From Catenibacillus scindens (GTDB taxonomy: Bacteria > Bacillota > Clostridia > Lachnospirales > Lachnospiraceae): DNA of 64,000 bases. A program made the translations under genes and the position numbers. Shown in pieces: positions 33,203-43,089 of this stretch. Position 1 is the stretch's first letter. The number at the start of each line of letters is the position of its first letter. The notes beneath the pieces were generated by a model. That model searched no databases and was not told where the DNA came from. It saw only the letters and a list, made by a program, of their open reading frames with translations. The stretch covers positions 1 through 64,000 of the forward strand of contig NZ_JACHFW010000012.1 of the NCBI RefSeq assembly GCF_014202115.1. The letters run 5' to 3'.

Positions 33203-34239
33203 ATAAAAAAGGTGGGCTTGGACGCGGTCTTGACGCCCTGATTGCGCCGCCCAAACAGAGTGTACATAATTCAGGAACAACTAAAAATGACAGAACAGAC
33301 CGTGTTATTGAAAAAATCGTGGAAAAGCCGGTGGAAAAGATTGTTGAAGTTCCTGTCGAAATAGAAAAAGTTGTTGAAAAAATCGTAGAAAAACCCGTAG
33401 AAAAGATTGTTGAGAAAATCGTGGAAGTTCCAAAAGAAACCTATTTAAGAATAGATGAGATTGAACCTAATCGTTTTCAGCCCAGGAAAAACTTTGACGA
33501 GGATTCCCTTCAGGAATTGGCTGACTCTATCCGCCAATTTGGAGTTATACAGCCATTGGTTGTTCAAAAAACGGATTACGATTTTTATGAAATTATCGCC
33601 GGAGAACGTCGCTGGCGGGCTGCCCGCATTGCCGGATTAAAGGAAGTTCCTGTTATCATAAAAGATTACTCTCCTATGGAATCTGTGGAAATTGCTCTTA
33701 TTGAAAATATCCAGAGAGAGGACTTAAATCCTATTGAGGAGGCTATGGCATTTCATCGACTGATCGAAGAGTTTGGATTAAAACAGGATGAAGCAGCAGA
33801 GAAAGTAGCAAAAAGTCGTACAGCAGTGACAAATTCTCTTCGTCTGCTAAAATTGGATGATCGTGTCAAACAGATGATTATTGATGATATGATTTCCAGC
33901 GGTCACGGGCGAGCCCTTTTAGGCATTGAAGATAAGGATGAACAATATCTAACAGCCACTAAAGTATTTGATCACAAAATGAGTGTTCGAGAAACTGAAA
34001 AACTGGTAAAAAGTATAAATACCCAAAAAGGCTCCGCTGAGAAAAAAAAGACCATTGATGAAGAAAGCCTTCTTGTCTTAAAATCCATGGAAGACAGAAT
34101 AAAATCTATTGTTGGAACTAAGGTTACTATCAAAGGTAAGGCCAATAACAAGGGAAAAATAGAGATAGAATACTATTCTATGGATGAATTGGAAAGAATT
34201 ATGGATCTGTTTAACACAGTTTCCTCGACAGAAGCATAG
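33193..34239 (+). CDS. spo0J: chromosome partition protein ParB/Spo0J with repeat-rich linker, 348 aa
   Basis: Chromosomal ParB: an N-terminal GLGRGLDALI motif, the CTPase/ParB domain (ADSIRQFGVIQPL, EIIAGERRWRAA, IENIQREDLNPIEEA), a central HTH (GLKQDEAAEKVAKSRTAVTNSLRLL) and a C-terminal dimerisation domain. Between residues about 35 and 82 sits an unusual linker of Glu/Val/Ile/Lys/Pro repeats (EKIVEKPVEKIVEVP-like units). It should load on the three parS sites upstream. The linker makes the protein longer than the usual 280-300 residues. Confidence 0.95.
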   Translation: MAVNKKGGLGRGLDALIAPPKQSVHNSGTTKNDRTDRVIEKIVEKPVEKIVEVPVEIEKVVEKIVEKPVEKIVEKIVEVPKETYLRIDEIEPNRFQPRKNFDEDSLQELADSIRQFGVIQPLVVQKTDYDFYEIIAGERRWRAARIAGLKEVPVIIKDYSPMESVEIALIENIQREDLNPIEEAMAFHRLIEEFGLKQDEAAEKVAKSRTAVTNSLRLLKLDDRVKQMIIDDMISSGHGRALLGIEDKDEQYLTATKVFDHKMSVRETEKLVKSINTQKGSAEKKKTIDEESLLVLKSMEDRIKSIVGTKVTIKGKANNKGKIEIEYYSMDELERIMDLFNTVSSTEA

Positions 34240-34274
34240 AAATTCAGCTTATACAGAAATTACAGGAGGATATA

Positions 34275-34814
34275 ATGGAAGTACAAAGCAGACTGCTCTC
34301 TAATTTATCGTTTGATCCGGGAATTTTAATATATATGTCATTAGCTCTTCTGCTTGTGGCATTTATTCTTCTTATTGTTCTCTTTATCAGGCAAAACGCT
34401 CTATTAAAGAAATATAGGTCCTTCATGCGCGGCCGTGGCGGAAAAAGCATTGAAGAAGTATTAAGAAAACGAATTGACGAGATTGATAAATTAAAAGAAA
34501 ATGACGCGTATATTTCCAGACAGCTTAAATATCTGGAACAGGCAGTATCCCGCTCCTATCAGAAATGCGGCATTGTCAAATATGATGCTTTCAAAGAGAT
34601 GGGCGGCAAGCTCAGCTTTGCTTATGCCCTGCTCAATGAAGATAATTCGGGCTATATCATTAATTCCATACATAGCCGCGAGGGCTGCTATACTTATATC
34701 AAAGAAATTATCAAAGGCGAATCATTCCTTCCTCTCAGCGAAGAAGAAAATGAAGCATTTGAAATTGCTAAGCAGGCCGGATTGGCAGATGAGTTAAAAG
34801 CGACAAAAAATTGA
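34275..34814 (+). CDS. DUF4446 family membrane-anchored protein, 179 aa
   Basis: Residues about 17-44 form one membrane helix (LIYMSLALLLVAFILLIVLF), followed by a coiled coil and a compact C-terminal domain (YDAFKEMGGKLSFAYALLNEDNSGYIINSIHSR region, the DUF4446 signature). This family typically follows parB in Clostridia, as here (35-base gap, AGGAGG ribosome site). The function is unknown. A strong bidirectional terminator follows. Confidence 0.88.
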   Translation: MEVQSRLLSNLSFDPGILIYMSLALLLVAFILLIVLFIRQNALLKKYRSFMRGRGGKSIEEVLRKRIDEIDKLKENDAYISRQLKYLEQAVSRSYQKCGIVKYDAFKEMGGKLSFAYALLNEDNSGYIINSIHSREGCYTYIKEIIKGESFLPLSEEENEAFEIAKQAGLADELKATKN

Positions 34815-34900
34815 TCCGCTGCGGTCGGTGATATGTGCCACCGGCCACAGCAACGCCGAATGGAGGCGCTCGCGCCTCTGCTTGGCTTACTGTCCGCAAT

Positions 34901-34940
34901 AAAAAACGGGCGAAGATTAAGGAAATCTTCGCCCGTTTTT
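34901..34940. terminator. bidirectional intrinsic terminator
   Basis: CGGGCGAAGATT (34907-34918) and AATCTTCGCCCG (34924-34935) form a perfect 12-bp stem with a five-base loop, A-run before and T-run after. It ends the soj-spo0J-DUF4446 and the leftward rsmG-GNAT transcripts, which converge here. Confidence 0.92.
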
Positions 34941-34955
34941 CATTTCAAAAAATAT

Positions 34956-35426
34956 CTATGCCTGGCAGGAACAATCATGAGGCTGGTCATCAATATGGTA
35001 AACCATATGCTTATGCTCAATCCCAGCATCCATAATGATTTCATCGTTGTCTACAACAAAGCCGCATTTTTTATAGAAGTCCACAGCGGAAACCTGAGCC
35101 AAAAGAGTCACGTCTTTTCCGCCAAGGCTGCGGGCTTTTTCAATCAAAGAAAGCATGAGGAACTGGGCATAGCCTTTGTGACGATAAGCCTTTAGCGTAG
35201 CTACACGTCCTACTTTATAAACTGTATCGCTGACTTTGATCAATCGCCCCGTGGCCACAGGAATATCTTCTTCATTATAGACAAGATAATGCCCGCAGGA
35301 TGTATCCAATCCGTCATACTCCTCTTCTTCAGACACATGCTGCTCTTCAATAAATACCTTGCGGCGAATTTTAAAACATTCTGAAAGATCGTCTAAAGCT
35401 CCCACCAAAAATTTTCCTCGGATCAT
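34956..35426 (-). CDS. GNAT family N-acetyltransferase, 156 aa
   Basis: GNAT fold with a clear acetyl-CoA loop (RVATLKAYRHKGYAQFLM) and a C-terminal AVDFYKKCGF motif. The tail HIDDQPHDCSC is Cys/His-rich. The gene overlaps the stop of rsmG by ATGA, so it is expressed with the tRNA/rRNA modification genes. The substrate is unknown; related genes are often near ribosome-assembly operons. Confidence 0.88.
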   Translation of the reverse strand: MIRGKFLVGALDDLSECFKIRRKVFIEEQHVSEEEEYDGLDTSCGHYLVYNEEDIPVATGRLIKVSDTVYKVGRVATLKAYRHKGYAQFLMLSLIEKARSLGGKDVTLLAQVSAVDFYKKCGFVVDNDEIIMDAGIEHKHMVYHIDDQPHDCSCQA

Positions 35427-36154
35427 ACTAAAGGCTCCTTCCCCGGTGTACCCGCTTTTCTCGGATATTTTTTTTGTATCGGCGCATTTTTTCTTATAAT
35501 GACAAAACTTCTCCCAACATCTGTCCCAGGAAGCGTCATTTTCTCACAGCGAGAGATATCGCTGCTGAGGATATGGATTGCTCTCTTTGACTGTTTAACC
35601 TCATCATCCACATGTCCAGACTTGTAGGAGACAAAATATCCACCGACCTTTACAAATGGTAAACAATATTCAGATAAAGTAGCCAAATTAGCAACAGCTC
35701 TGGAAACGCACAGATCAAACTTTTCTCTGTACTCTGTTTTTCTTCCCAGATCTTCCGCCCGGCCATGAACAGCAAGCACCGGAAAATTTTCTTCATAAAT
35801 CCCCAGGGCATCAATAACTTCCTCAAGAAATCTAATTCTCTTGTTTAAAGAGTCCGCCAATACAATGTTAAGCTGAGGAAAAGCGATTTTTAAAGGAATC
35901 CCCGGAAATCCCGCACCTGTTCCCAAATCAATAACCTTCAAAGGCTGTGTCAGATCCATTGTTTTTGCGAGAAGGAGGCTGTCAATAAAATGTTTTTCCA
36001 CAACATCGTCAAATTCAGTAATGGCGGTCAAATTCATAACTTTATTTTTTTCAACAAGCATCTCATAATATTTCATAAACTGATCCAGTTGATTTTCCGA
36101 GAGAGAAATCCCTATAAAATCTAAACCCTGCTTAAACTTTGATAAATCTCTCAT
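35423..36154 (-). CDS. rsmG: 16S rRNA (guanine-N7) methyltransferase RsmG, 243 aa
   Basis: GidB/RsmG: VMNLTAITEFDDVVEKHFIDSLLL (in part), the SAM motif VIDLGTGAGFPGIPLKI, and SRAVANLATLSEYCLPFVKVGG. It methylates the N7 of a conserved 16S guanine (G527, E. coli numbering). It is in the usual origin-proximal group after mnmG, though here the two are separated by about 140 bases with a long inverted repeat. Start with GAGGAATTGGA upstream. Confidence 0.96.
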   Translation of the reverse strand: MRDLSKFKQGLDFIGISLSENQLDQFMKYYEMLVEKNKVMNLTAITEFDDVVEKHFIDSLLLAKTMDLTQPLKVIDLGTGAGFPGIPLKIAFPQLNIVLADSLNKRIRFLEEVIDALGIYEENFPVLAVHGRAEDLGRKTEYREKFDLCVSRAVANLATLSEYCLPFVKVGGYFVSYKSGHVDDEVKQSKRAIHILSSDISRCEKMTLPGTDVGRSFVIIRKNAPIQKKYPRKAGTPGKEPLV

Positions 36155-36217
36155 TCCAATTCCTCACAATAAATAGTTTATTTATGTAAATATATTATGT
36201 AAATTTAGCATAGAAGT

Positions 36218-36267
36218 ATATTGTACCAGCATTCCCACCATCCCAGGCGGCTGAACTGGTACAATAT
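36218..36267. repeat. 12-bp inverted repeat in mnmG-rsmG gap with GGCTGAAC core
   Basis: ATATTGTACCAG (36218-36229) pairs with CTGGTACAATAT (36256-36267). The loop contains GGCGGCTGAAC, a short sequence (or its complement GTTCAGCC) that recurs around gyrA at 49.3 and 52.0 kb. It may be a hairpin terminator, and possibly a relative of that palindromic family. Confidence 0.55.
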
Positions 36268-36296
36268 TTTCTCATGCCCATTTGCCGGGCCACTCA

Positions 36297-38192
36297 TCAT
36301 ATATCTTTCTGGTGTCCCCGGCGGTACTGCTCCATAAAAATCAGAAGTACCGATATATCCGCAGGGGTTACTCCGGCGATACGGGAAGCCTGCCCTACAG
36401 AGGCGGGACGGATCCCGTTCAGCTTCTGCTGCGCCTCAATGCGGAGTCCGCGGATCTGGCTGTAATCCATATCCTGGGGCAGTTTTCTCGACTCCAGCTT
36501 TTTAAACTGTTCCACCTGATGAAGCTGACGTGTAATGTAACCCTCATATTTGATATTAATTTCAACCTGGTCTGTTACTTCTTTTGAAAGACTTGGCCGC
36601 TCCGGATCAATGGGGGCAAGAACATCATAATTTAATTCCGGCCGGCGGATCAATTCCGCCAGTGTAGCCGCGGTTTTTAAAGGTGTACTCCCGTTGGCTT
36701 CAAGAAGTTCTTGAACCTGATGCCCGGCGCCAATGTTGACATTTTTCACCCTTTGGATTTCTCTCTGGATCTGATCCGACTTTTCAATGAGACGGTTATA
36801 TCTCTCATCGTCAATGAGCCCGATGTCATGACCAATAGGCGTAAGCCTGAGATCTGCGTTGTCCTGTCTCAACAGCAGGCGGTATTCTGCCCTGGAGGTC
36901 ATCATCCGGTAAGGCTCGTGAGTTTCTTTAGTCACAAGATCATCAATGAGAACGCCGATATATGCTTCAGATCGTTTAAGGATCAGAGGTTCCCTTCCCT
37001 GAAGCTTCATAGCCGCGTTGATCCCGGCAATTAATCCCTGAGCCGCCGCCTCCTCATAACCAGAGCTTCCATTAAACTGCCCTCCGGAGAAAAGTCCCTC
37101 TATAGCTTTAAATTCCAGAGATGGCTTTAACTGGGTAGCCGGAATGCAGTCATACTCTATGGCGTAGGCATTGCGGACAATCCTGGCATTTTCCAGCCCC
37201 TTTACCGATCGGTACATTTGATACTGAACATCCTCCGGCAAGGAACTTGACATTCCCCCGATATACATTTCATTTGTATACAGCCCTTCCGGCTCAATAA
37301 AAACCTGATGTCGGTCTTTGTCAGCAAATTTAACAATCTTGTCCTCAATGGACGGACAATATCGTGGACCAGTACCCTCAATAACCCCGGCATACAAGGG
37401 AGATCTGTCCAGATTGCTGCGGATGATCTCGTGGGTTTTTTCATTGGTATAGGTCAGCCAGCAGGACACCTGATCTCTCTCAATGTCTCCGGGACGATTT
37501 GTAAACGAAAAAGGTACAAGCTGCTCATCCCCTTTTTGCTCGGTCATCTGAGAGTAGTCGATAGTTCTCCCGTCAATTCGGGCAGGTGTTCCAGTCTTAA
37601 AGCGGACAAGCTCAATGCCAAGGCGTTCAAGAGCCTGGGTCAGGTGATTGGCCGCCTGGAGGCCATTAGGTCCGGTATAAGTGATCGTCTCGCCGCACAG
37701 GCACCGGGCGCGGAGATAAGTTCCTGTGGCCAGGACAACAGCACGGCACGGATAGATGCCTCCCGTATGGGTGACAACACCGGTCACATGGCCGTCCTCC
37801 GTGAGAATGTCCACGATCTCCGCCTGTTTTAAGGTGAGATTTTCTTCATTCTCCATGACCAGACGCATCTGTTTCGTGTATTCCGATTTATCCGCCTGGG
37901 CGCGGAGGGAGTGAACCGCCGGCCCTTTGGACTGATTCAGCATTTTAGACTGTATAAAAGTTTTATCAATGACCTTTCCCATCTGGCCGCCCAGGGCGTC
38001 GATCTCCCGGACAAGATGTCCCTTGGAACTTCCTCCGATGTTTGGATTACAGGGCATGAGGGCAATGCTTTCAATACTTACAGTAAAACATATGGTGGAC
38101 ATTCCAAGCCGGGCGCAGGCAAGGGCAGCCTCACAGCCCGCATGTCCGGCTCCCACCACCGCCACGTCATAAGACTCATAGGTATATGCCAT
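36297..38192 (-). CDS. mnmG: tRNA uridine-34 carboxymethylaminomethyl enzyme MnmG, 631 aa
   Basis: Begins with the FAD-binding [21 protein letters not shown] region. The family signatures [22 protein letters not shown] (in part) and [22 protein letters not shown] (in part) are present, and length is typical. With MnmE it installs the cmnm5 group on U34 of several tRNAs. The start at 38192 has GGAGCG eight bases upstream. mnmE lies 22 bases upstream on the same strand, an operon. Confidence 0.97.
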   Translation of the reverse strand: MAYTYESYDVAVVGAGHAGCEAALACARLGMSTICFTVSIESIALMPCNPNIGGSSKGHLVREIDALGGQMGKVIDKTFIQSKMLNQSKGPAVHSLRAQADKSEYTKQMRLVMENEENLTLKQAEIVDILTEDGHVTGVVTHTGGIYPCRAVVLATGTYLRARCLCGETITYTGPNGLQAANHLTQALERLGIELVRFKTGTPARIDGRTIDYSQMTEQKGDEQLVPFSFTNRPGDIERDQVSCWLTYTNEKTHEIIRSNLDRSPLYAGVIEGTGPRYCPSIEDKIVKFADKDRHQVFIEPEGLYTNEMYIGGMSSSLPEDVQYQMYRSVKGLENARIVRNAYAIEYDCIPATQLKPSLEFKAIEGLFSGGQFNGSSGYEEAAAQGLIAGINAAMKLQGREPLILKRSEAYIGVLIDDLVTKETHEPYRMMTSRAEYRLLLRQDNADLRLTPIGHDIGLIDDERYNRLIEKSDQIQREIQRVKNVNIGAGHQVQELLEANGSTPLKTAATLAELIRRPELNYDVLAPIDPERPSLSKEVTDQVEINIKYEGYITRQLHQVEQFKKLESRKLPQDMDYSQIRGLRIEAQQKLNGIRPASVGQASRIAGVTPADISVLLIFMEQYRRGHQKDI

Positions 38193-38214
38193 GATCAAAA
38201 CGCTCCATTTCTAT

Positions 38215-39591
38215 TTATTTTCCCATGCAAAAATCGCTGAAAATCGTGTCGATAAGATCTTCCCCCGCAGATTCGCCGATCATAGTGCCTAAAGTTTCAT
38301 AGGCATTCATCAGATCAATGGAGAAAAAATCTTCCGGCATCTGATCTTCAATACTCTGAAGAACCAGTTTCAGACTTTCCAGGGCGTCGGCAATAGCTGT
38401 TTTCTGGCGTACATTAGTAATATAAATCTGGTCATTAAAGGACAGATTCCCGTCAAAAAACATATTTTTAAGAAGCTCTTCCAAAGCATCTATGCCCTGT
38501 TCTTCCCTTGCGGAAATCTCCACAATAGGATGATGGGTTTTCTCTTCTAATATAGCTTTGGTTGTCACTAAATTCAAGTCTATTTTATTGAGAAGGACAA
38601 TGGCTTTCCTGTCCCTGATCATCTCAAGAATCTCCATGTCATTTTCATCCAAGGCTGTGGAACCGTCCACCACGTAGATGATCAGATCCGCGTCTTTGGC
38701 CGAACTTTTTGCCTTACTGACACCGATCTTTTCCACAACATCCTGGGTGTGGCGGATGCCCGCTGTATCCACGACATTCAGCAAAATCCCGTGGACATTA
38801 ATAGACTCCTCCAGAGTATCCCTGGTTGTTCCGGCAATATCTGTGACAATAGCCCGCTCGTCCCCAACAAGGGCGTTGAGCAGAGAAGATTTTCCCGCGT
38901 TTGGTTTCCCAAGGATCACTGTCTTGATCCCTTCTTTCAGCATTCGCCCATTGTCCGCCAAATCCAGGAGTTTTTGAAGCTCCCGGATATTCTCGTCAAC
39001 AGAAATTTTCAGCTCCTCTCCGAAACTGTCAGCATTAATATGTTCCGGATCATCCAGGGCTGCCTCAATAAAAGCCACGCTGCCGATAATATTTTTCCGT
39101 ATATGGCGAATCTTTTCAAGAACGCTGCCCCGAAGCTGCTTTACAGAGCTGGCCAGGGCATAGTCATTTTTCGCGTTGATCACATCAATGACCGCCTCTG
39201 CCTGAGTCAGATCAATGCGGCCATTTAAAAAGGCCCGCTTTGTAAACTCGCCGGGCTGAGCCGGCCGGGCCCCGTATTTGATCACTGTCTCAAGAATTTT
39301 CTTCATGACAACAACGCCGCCGTGGCAGTCAATCTCAACCATGTCCTCTGTCGTATAGGATTTAGGCGCCCTCATGATCAGCACAAGAACTTCGTCAATA
39401 AGGACATCCCCATCATAAATATATCCGTAATGAATGGTATGGCTTTCCGCGTCTCTCAGATGTTTCTTTCCTCCGGGACTTTTATAGATCCGGTCCACGA
39501 TCTCAATGGCCTGACTGCCGCTGACGCGGACTTTTCCAATACCTGAACGGGTCATTCCTGTAGATATGGCCGCGATCGTATCTTTAACCAT
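38215..39591 (-). CDS. mnmE: tRNA modification GTPase MnmE (TrmE), 458 aa
   Basis: The N-terminal tetrahydrofolate-binding domain (ISTGMTRSGIGKVRVSG), G domain (GKPNAGKSSLLNALVG, DTAGIR, NKIDL) and C-terminal FCMGK, where the family usually has CxGK, are all visible. The start is ATG at 39591 behind GGAG; TTG at 39597 is rejected on spacing. It works with MnmG on the U34 modification. The Cys in the C-terminal motif is intact. Confidence 0.97.
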   Translation of the reverse strand: MVKDTIAAISTGMTRSGIGKVRVSGSQAIEIVDRIYKSPGGKKHLRDAESHTIHYGYIYDGDVLIDEVLVLIMRAPKSYTTEDMVEIDCHGGVVVMKKILETVIKYGARPAQPGEFTKRAFLNGRIDLTQAEAVIDVINAKNDYALASSVKQLRGSVLEKIRHIRKNIIGSVAFIEAALDDPEHINADSFGEELKISVDENIRELQKLLDLADNGRMLKEGIKTVILGKPNAGKSSLLNALVGDERAIVTDIAGTTRDTLEESINVHGILLNVVDTAGIRHTQDVVEKIGVSKAKSSAKDADLIIYVVDGSTALDENDMEILEMIRDRKAIVLLNKIDLNLVTTKAILEEKTHHPIVEISAREEQGIDALEELLKNMFFDGNLSFNDQIYITNVRQKTAIADALESLKLVLQSIEDQMPEDFFSIDLMNAYETLGTMIGESAGEDLIDTIFSDFCMGK

Positions 39592-39614
39592 GATCAAACT
39601 CCTTTCATTGTAAC

Positions 39615-39646
39615 GAAAAGGAGTGTCCGCCGGGACACCCCTTTTT
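39615..39646 (-). terminator. hairpin between jag and mnmE
   Basis: AAAAGG-GTGTCC and GGGACAC-CCTTTT arms with a three-base loop. In the leftward direction the stem is followed by TTTTCG. It probably reduces rather than stops transcription between jag and mnmE. Confidence 0.65.
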
Positions 39647-39657
39647 AAACTTTTACT

Positions 39658-40308
39658 TCACGATTTTTTTTCTTTATTATAACGTTTTAATGTAACCACA
39701 ACCTTGCGGTATGGCTCCTCCCCCTCACTGTGAGTCTCCACATAGCGGTCATTCTGCAATGCTGAGTGAATAATCCTTCTCTCGTAAGGGTTCATGGGTT
39801 CCAGAGCAACGCTGCGCCGTGTCCGCTTTACTTTGTATGCGATATTTTTCGCCAGAGACTCTAACGTCTCTTTCCGGCGTTCACGATAATTTTCCGTGTC
39901 CACTTTCACACGAATATAAGAGTCGCTCTCTTTATTGACCACAAGGCTTATAATATATTGAAGGGAATCAAGGGTCTGTCCTCTCTTTCCGATAAGGATG
40001 CCCATTTCATCACCGCTGAAAGTAATGTTCATGGTGCGGTCGCTTTCATTATAATCAATGTCGGATTTAACGACCATGTCCATGGCACGGAACAGATCCT
40101 GCAAAAACTGTTCAACGTTGTCTACCAGATTAAACTTCTTTCTCACGCGGATAACTGCCGGCTTTGCGCCAAGTAACCCAAGGAAGCCGCTGCTTCCCTT
40201 TTCAATGACTTCATATTCGATCTTATCACTGGTAGTCTCAAGTTTCAATAATGCTTCTGTGATCGCGTCATCAACGGTTTTAGCACTTACTTCAATATAG
40301 TCATCCAT
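39658..40308 (-). CDS. jag: RNA-binding protein Jag/KhpB, 216 aa
   Basis: Jag_N domain at the N-terminus (EVSAKTVDDAITEALLKL, GSSGFLGLLGAKPAVI), then a KH domain (GILIGKRGQTLDSLQYI) and an R3H domain at the C-terminus (PYERRIIHSALQNDRYV, with the R...H). It follows yidC as in most Firmicutes. Such proteins bind RNA and affect cell elongation and division. Start has GGGAGG. Confidence 0.95.
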   Translation of the reverse strand: MDDYIEVSAKTVDDAITEALLKLETTSDKIEYEVIEKGSSGFLGLLGAKPAVIRVRKKFNLVDNVEQFLQDLFRAMDMVVKSDIDYNESDRTMNITFSGDEMGILIGKRGQTLDSLQYIISLVVNKESDSYIRVKVDTENYRERRKETLESLAKNIAYKVKRTRRSVALEPMNPYERRIIHSALQNDRYVETHSEGEEPYRKVVVTLKRYNKEKKS

Positions 40309-40327
40309 GAATTAAACCTCCCAACCC

Positions 40328-41695
40328 CTATTTCTTCTTTAGCATGTTAGCGTAAGCGGCAATGCTGCCATTTCCACTGCTTCCTTTTTTGCCGGCTTTT
40401 GAATTTTTATCCTCTGAAGAATCGTCCTTCTTTACCGGGGCTTTTGTTACCAAGTTCGTCGTCTTATTCTCGTTTTCAGTGTTTTTGCCGGAAGAATCTT
40501 TCTTTTTGCCGCTCTCCTGGCTCTTTCCTTCCACTGATGTGCTTGCCAGCTCACTGATAGACTTACGCTTTTTCGCGGCTTGTGCCATCTCAATGTTTCT
40601 GGTACTTTGTTTCGCGTATTCCTCAAACCGTGACGGCTTATCCCCTCTCTTCTCAGCTTTCTTCTTAGCCTTTTCACGATTCTTTTCGATAATAACATCC
40701 ACACCTTCTTTATCCAGGTACTTATTAATAAATACAGAGATCAGTGTACGGAATACCGCACTGGCGATCCAGTAAATACCAAGACCGATCTGTACAGAAA
40801 AACATAAAAATACAGAGAACAAAGGCATGATGGTATTCATCATCTTCATGGAATTGCCCATTGGATTTGGGTTGTCCTTATTATTTCCAGTAGCTGCCAC
40901 AGTATTGGTCTGCGCTGATGTGATCTTCAAACTCAGCCACTGTGTCACACCGGAAAGGATCGGGATCAGAATGCCCGGCCACCAGCCGTTGGCTGTAGGC
41001 GGGTCGGAAATATTCAAACCGCCGATAAAAGAGTTGATCTGTATGATCTCATCCACCGCTGACTGCTGTATGATACCTGTGCCAAATACATTCTGAACAG
41101 CCGTCCAGTCACTGGTCTTTAGATTGTACAGCATGTCAATAATGCGGTTCGTCGTAAATGTATCGCTTGTAAACTGGGTCACACGCATCTCCAACTCGGT
41201 AATGAGAGCGTTGGCCTGATTCATACCGTCCGAAAAATTTAAAATTCCGTTAGCCATGGGTTCATAGAGAGCATATACGGAATCTACATATGCCGGTATG
41301 TTGTAAATAACCCGGTACAGCGCAAACAAAATGGGGAGCTGTATAATCATGTACAGACATCCACCCATAGTGCTGGCTCCATATTTCTGATAAACAGCCT
41401 GAGTTTCCGCCTGCATCCGGCGCATGGAAACTTCGTCTTTCTTTCCTTTATATTTCTCCTGGATCTTCTGGATTTCCGGATTCATGACCGCCGACAATTT
41501 TGTAAACTTCTGCTGCTTCAGTGTCAGCGGCAGCAAAATAATATTGACAATCAATGTAAAAAGAATGATCGCCAGGCCGATATTTGGAATCCCGATCATT
41601 TCGAGGAATTTATAAATATAGTTAATAATCCAACCGAGTACTGTGGCAAACGGCCCTAAAATTCCTCCTGTCTTTGTCAAAAACAGTAATTCCAA
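40328..41695 (-). CDS. yidC: membrane insertase YidC/OxaA, 455 aa
   Basis: Several membrane helices in the order of the YidC family (the first at residues about 13-32, then 38-62 with PLTLKQQKF), the hairpin MRRMQAETQAVYQKYGA, and a long Lys/Ser-rich C-terminal tail from about 365. No lipobox is seen at the N-terminus. The start is TTG at 41695 behind GGAGGT. Inserts proteins into the membrane, cooperating with Sec and with Jag. The low-complexity tail (GKKKDSSGKNTENENK) is long for the family and may bind ribosomes. Confidence 0.95.
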   Translation of the reverse strand: MELLFLTKTGGILGPFATVLGWIINYIYKFLEMIGIPNIGLAIILFTLIVNIILLPLTLKQQKFTKLSAVMNPEIQKIQEKYKGKKDEVSMRRMQAETQAVYQKYGASTMGGCLYMIIQLPILFALYRVIYNIPAYVDSVYALYEPMANGILNFSDGMNQANALITELEMRVTQFTSDTFTTNRIIDMLYNLKTSDWTAVQNVFGTGIIQQSAVDEIIQINSFIGGLNISDPPTANGWWPGILIPILSGVTQWLSLKITSAQTNTVAATGNNKDNPNPMGNSMKMMNTIMPLFSVFLCFSVQIGLGIYWIASAVFRTLISVFINKYLDKEGVDVIIEKNREKAKKKAEKRGDKPSRFEEYAKQSTRNIEMAQAAKKRKSISELASTSVEGKSQESGKKKDSSGKNTENENKTTNLVTKAPVKKDDSSEDKNSKAGKKGSSGNGSIAAYANMLKKK

Positions 41696-41711
41696 AGTGT
41701 TACCTCCTTAG

Positions 41712-41954
41712 TTATGGCACAGGATCGTATCCTCCCTTTGAGAATGGATTGCACCGTAATATCCTCTTTATCGCTAAGAAGCCGCCTTTTATGGCTCCGT
41801 ATTTTTCAATCGCTTCAATGGCATACTGTGAACATGTGGGATAATATTTACAGGTTGGATAACGCTTTAACCCAGACAAATACTTGCGGTAAAAGCGGAT
41901 CATCCACAACATGAGCGTCTTTGGCATTTTAATAAGAATCCTGTAAAATTTCAT
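41712..41954 (-). CDS. yidD: membrane protein insertion efficiency factor YidD, 80 aa
   Basis: Family signature [19 protein letters not shown] and [14 protein letters not shown] at the C-terminus. Standard position between rnpA and yidC. Thought to help YidC-dependent insertion. The N-terminal extension ([14 protein letters not shown]) may be shorter if translation starts at an internal ATG; the ribosome site does not decide it. Confidence 0.94.
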   Translation of the reverse strand: MKFYRILIKMPKTLMLWMIRFYRKYLSGLKRYPTCKYYPTCSQYAIEAIEKYGAIKGGFLAIKRILRCNPFSKGGYDPVP

Positions 41955-41962
41955 TTATCCCA

Positions 41963-42298
41963 TCACTTCACAATTTTATGCAGGCCGGCCAGGTGCATTA
42001 GGGCACTCTCCACTTCATGGTAGCCGGCGCTCTTTCCATTTACCCTTGCAATAACTACAATATCAAGACCACAGCAAAAGCTTTCCTCATTTAAGCGGTA
42101 GCTTTCCCGAATCAGACGGGTCAGTCTGTGTCTGACCACGCTGTTTCCGACTTTCTTACTGACAGATATTCCAAGCCGGTTCATTTCCCTGCCATTGTTC
42201 AACGCATACATAACCAGAATGCGGTTGGCATAGGACTTTCCCTCATCATACACGCGGTGAAAATCTTTATTCTTTTTTAAAGATTCCGAGAACTTCAT
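41963..42298 (-). CDS. rnpA: RNase P protein component, 111 aa
   Basis: RnpA pattern: KFSESLKKNKDFHRVYDEGKS, LGISVSKKVGNSVVRHRLTRLIRE, and YHEVESALMHLAG. Binds RNase P RNA and helps 5' processing of tRNA precursors. The start at 42298 (MKFSES) fits GAGG upstream; the longer form from 42340 adds a hydrophobic stretch not seen in the family. Located between rpmH and yidD. Confidence 0.95.
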   Translation of the reverse strand: MKFSESLKKNKDFHRVYDEGKSYANRILVMYALNNGREMNRLGISVSKKVGNSVVRHRLTRLIRESYRLNEESFCCGLDIVVIARVNGKSAGYHEVESALMHLAGLHKIVK

Positions 42299-42351
42299 AG
42301 GTTCAACCTCAAACAGAATGATGATAAAGAAAAAGGTCACAAATATGCGAC

Positions 42352-42486
42352 CTATGCTGATAATTTATGTCTTCCTTTAGCTCTTCTGGCAGCCAATACT
42401 TTTCTGCCGTTGGATGTTCTCATTCTCTTTCTGAAACCGTGAACTTTAGAGCGCTGTCTTTTCTTCGGCTGAAATGTCATCTTCAT
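42352..42486 (-). CDS. rpmH: 50S ribosomal protein L34, 44 aa
   Basis: The small ORF encodes [20 protein letters not shown] and ends [18 protein letters not shown], a complete L34. A strong AAAGGAGG site precedes the ATG at 42486. It is the first gene leftward of oriC, as in most bacteria, and is transcribed away from dnaA. Confidence 0.97.
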   Translation of the reverse strand: MKMTFQPKKRQRSKVHGFRKRMRTSNGRKVLAARRAKGRHKLSA

Positions 42487-42659
42487 GATCCAAGCACCTC
42501 CTTTTTCTATATAACAAAGCAATGCATGCTTATGTTATTTTACATAGTAGCTAAAATATCTACTATATTATATTAGTTCAGACCCGCTCCGTCAAGCAAA
42601 ACCTGAATTTTTTTTCCGTTTCTTTTAAACTTTTAAATGAGAATCTGTGTATCTGCTTT

Positions 42660-43080
42660 AAATCGACTGTGAATAGTACCTTTAAATAAAAGTTATCCAC
42701 AATGATTTGTGAAAAACTTTGGTTTAACATAAAAGATTTTAACTTAACATAAGTTTATCCACAAAATGTGGATAACTTGTTTATAACTTTAGGAAAACCT
42801 GTTTATATTTTTTTCGTCAGAGACAAAAACAGACAAAAAACGTTGATTTTAAGCCAGTTTATCCAATTGTGAATAAAGAGGACATATTATCCCCAATAGA
42901 TTTATCCACAGGCACATATAAATACATTATGTAAATTTATTATTTCAATAAAAAAATATTTATTCACATTATCCCCAATATTGTGGATAACTTTAATCAC
43001 CATCACTTTTGTGACATTATTCCAATTGTAAAATTGACAAAATTGGTATAAAATGATATCTGAGTAAAATTATAATTAGG
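42660..43080. other. oriC part 1 (rpmH-dnaA gap) with DnaA boxes
   Basis: Perfect TTATCCACA boxes lie at 42693-42701, 42755-42763 and 42902-42910, and reverse ones at 42767-42775 and 42982-42990. TTATTCACA variants are at 42868-42876 (reverse) and 42960-42968. The region near 42912-42960 is extremely AT-rich and could be the unwinding element. Cluster and position next to dnaA make this one half of a bipartite origin. Confidence 0.88.
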
Positions 43081-43089
43081 GGGATTGTG

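Noticed and set aside
33295-33440. Repeats within the Spo0J gene as a CRISPR-like or tandem non-coding array
   Set aside because: The repeats keep the reading frame and encode a repeated peptide; unit lengths are short and irregular, with no spacers.
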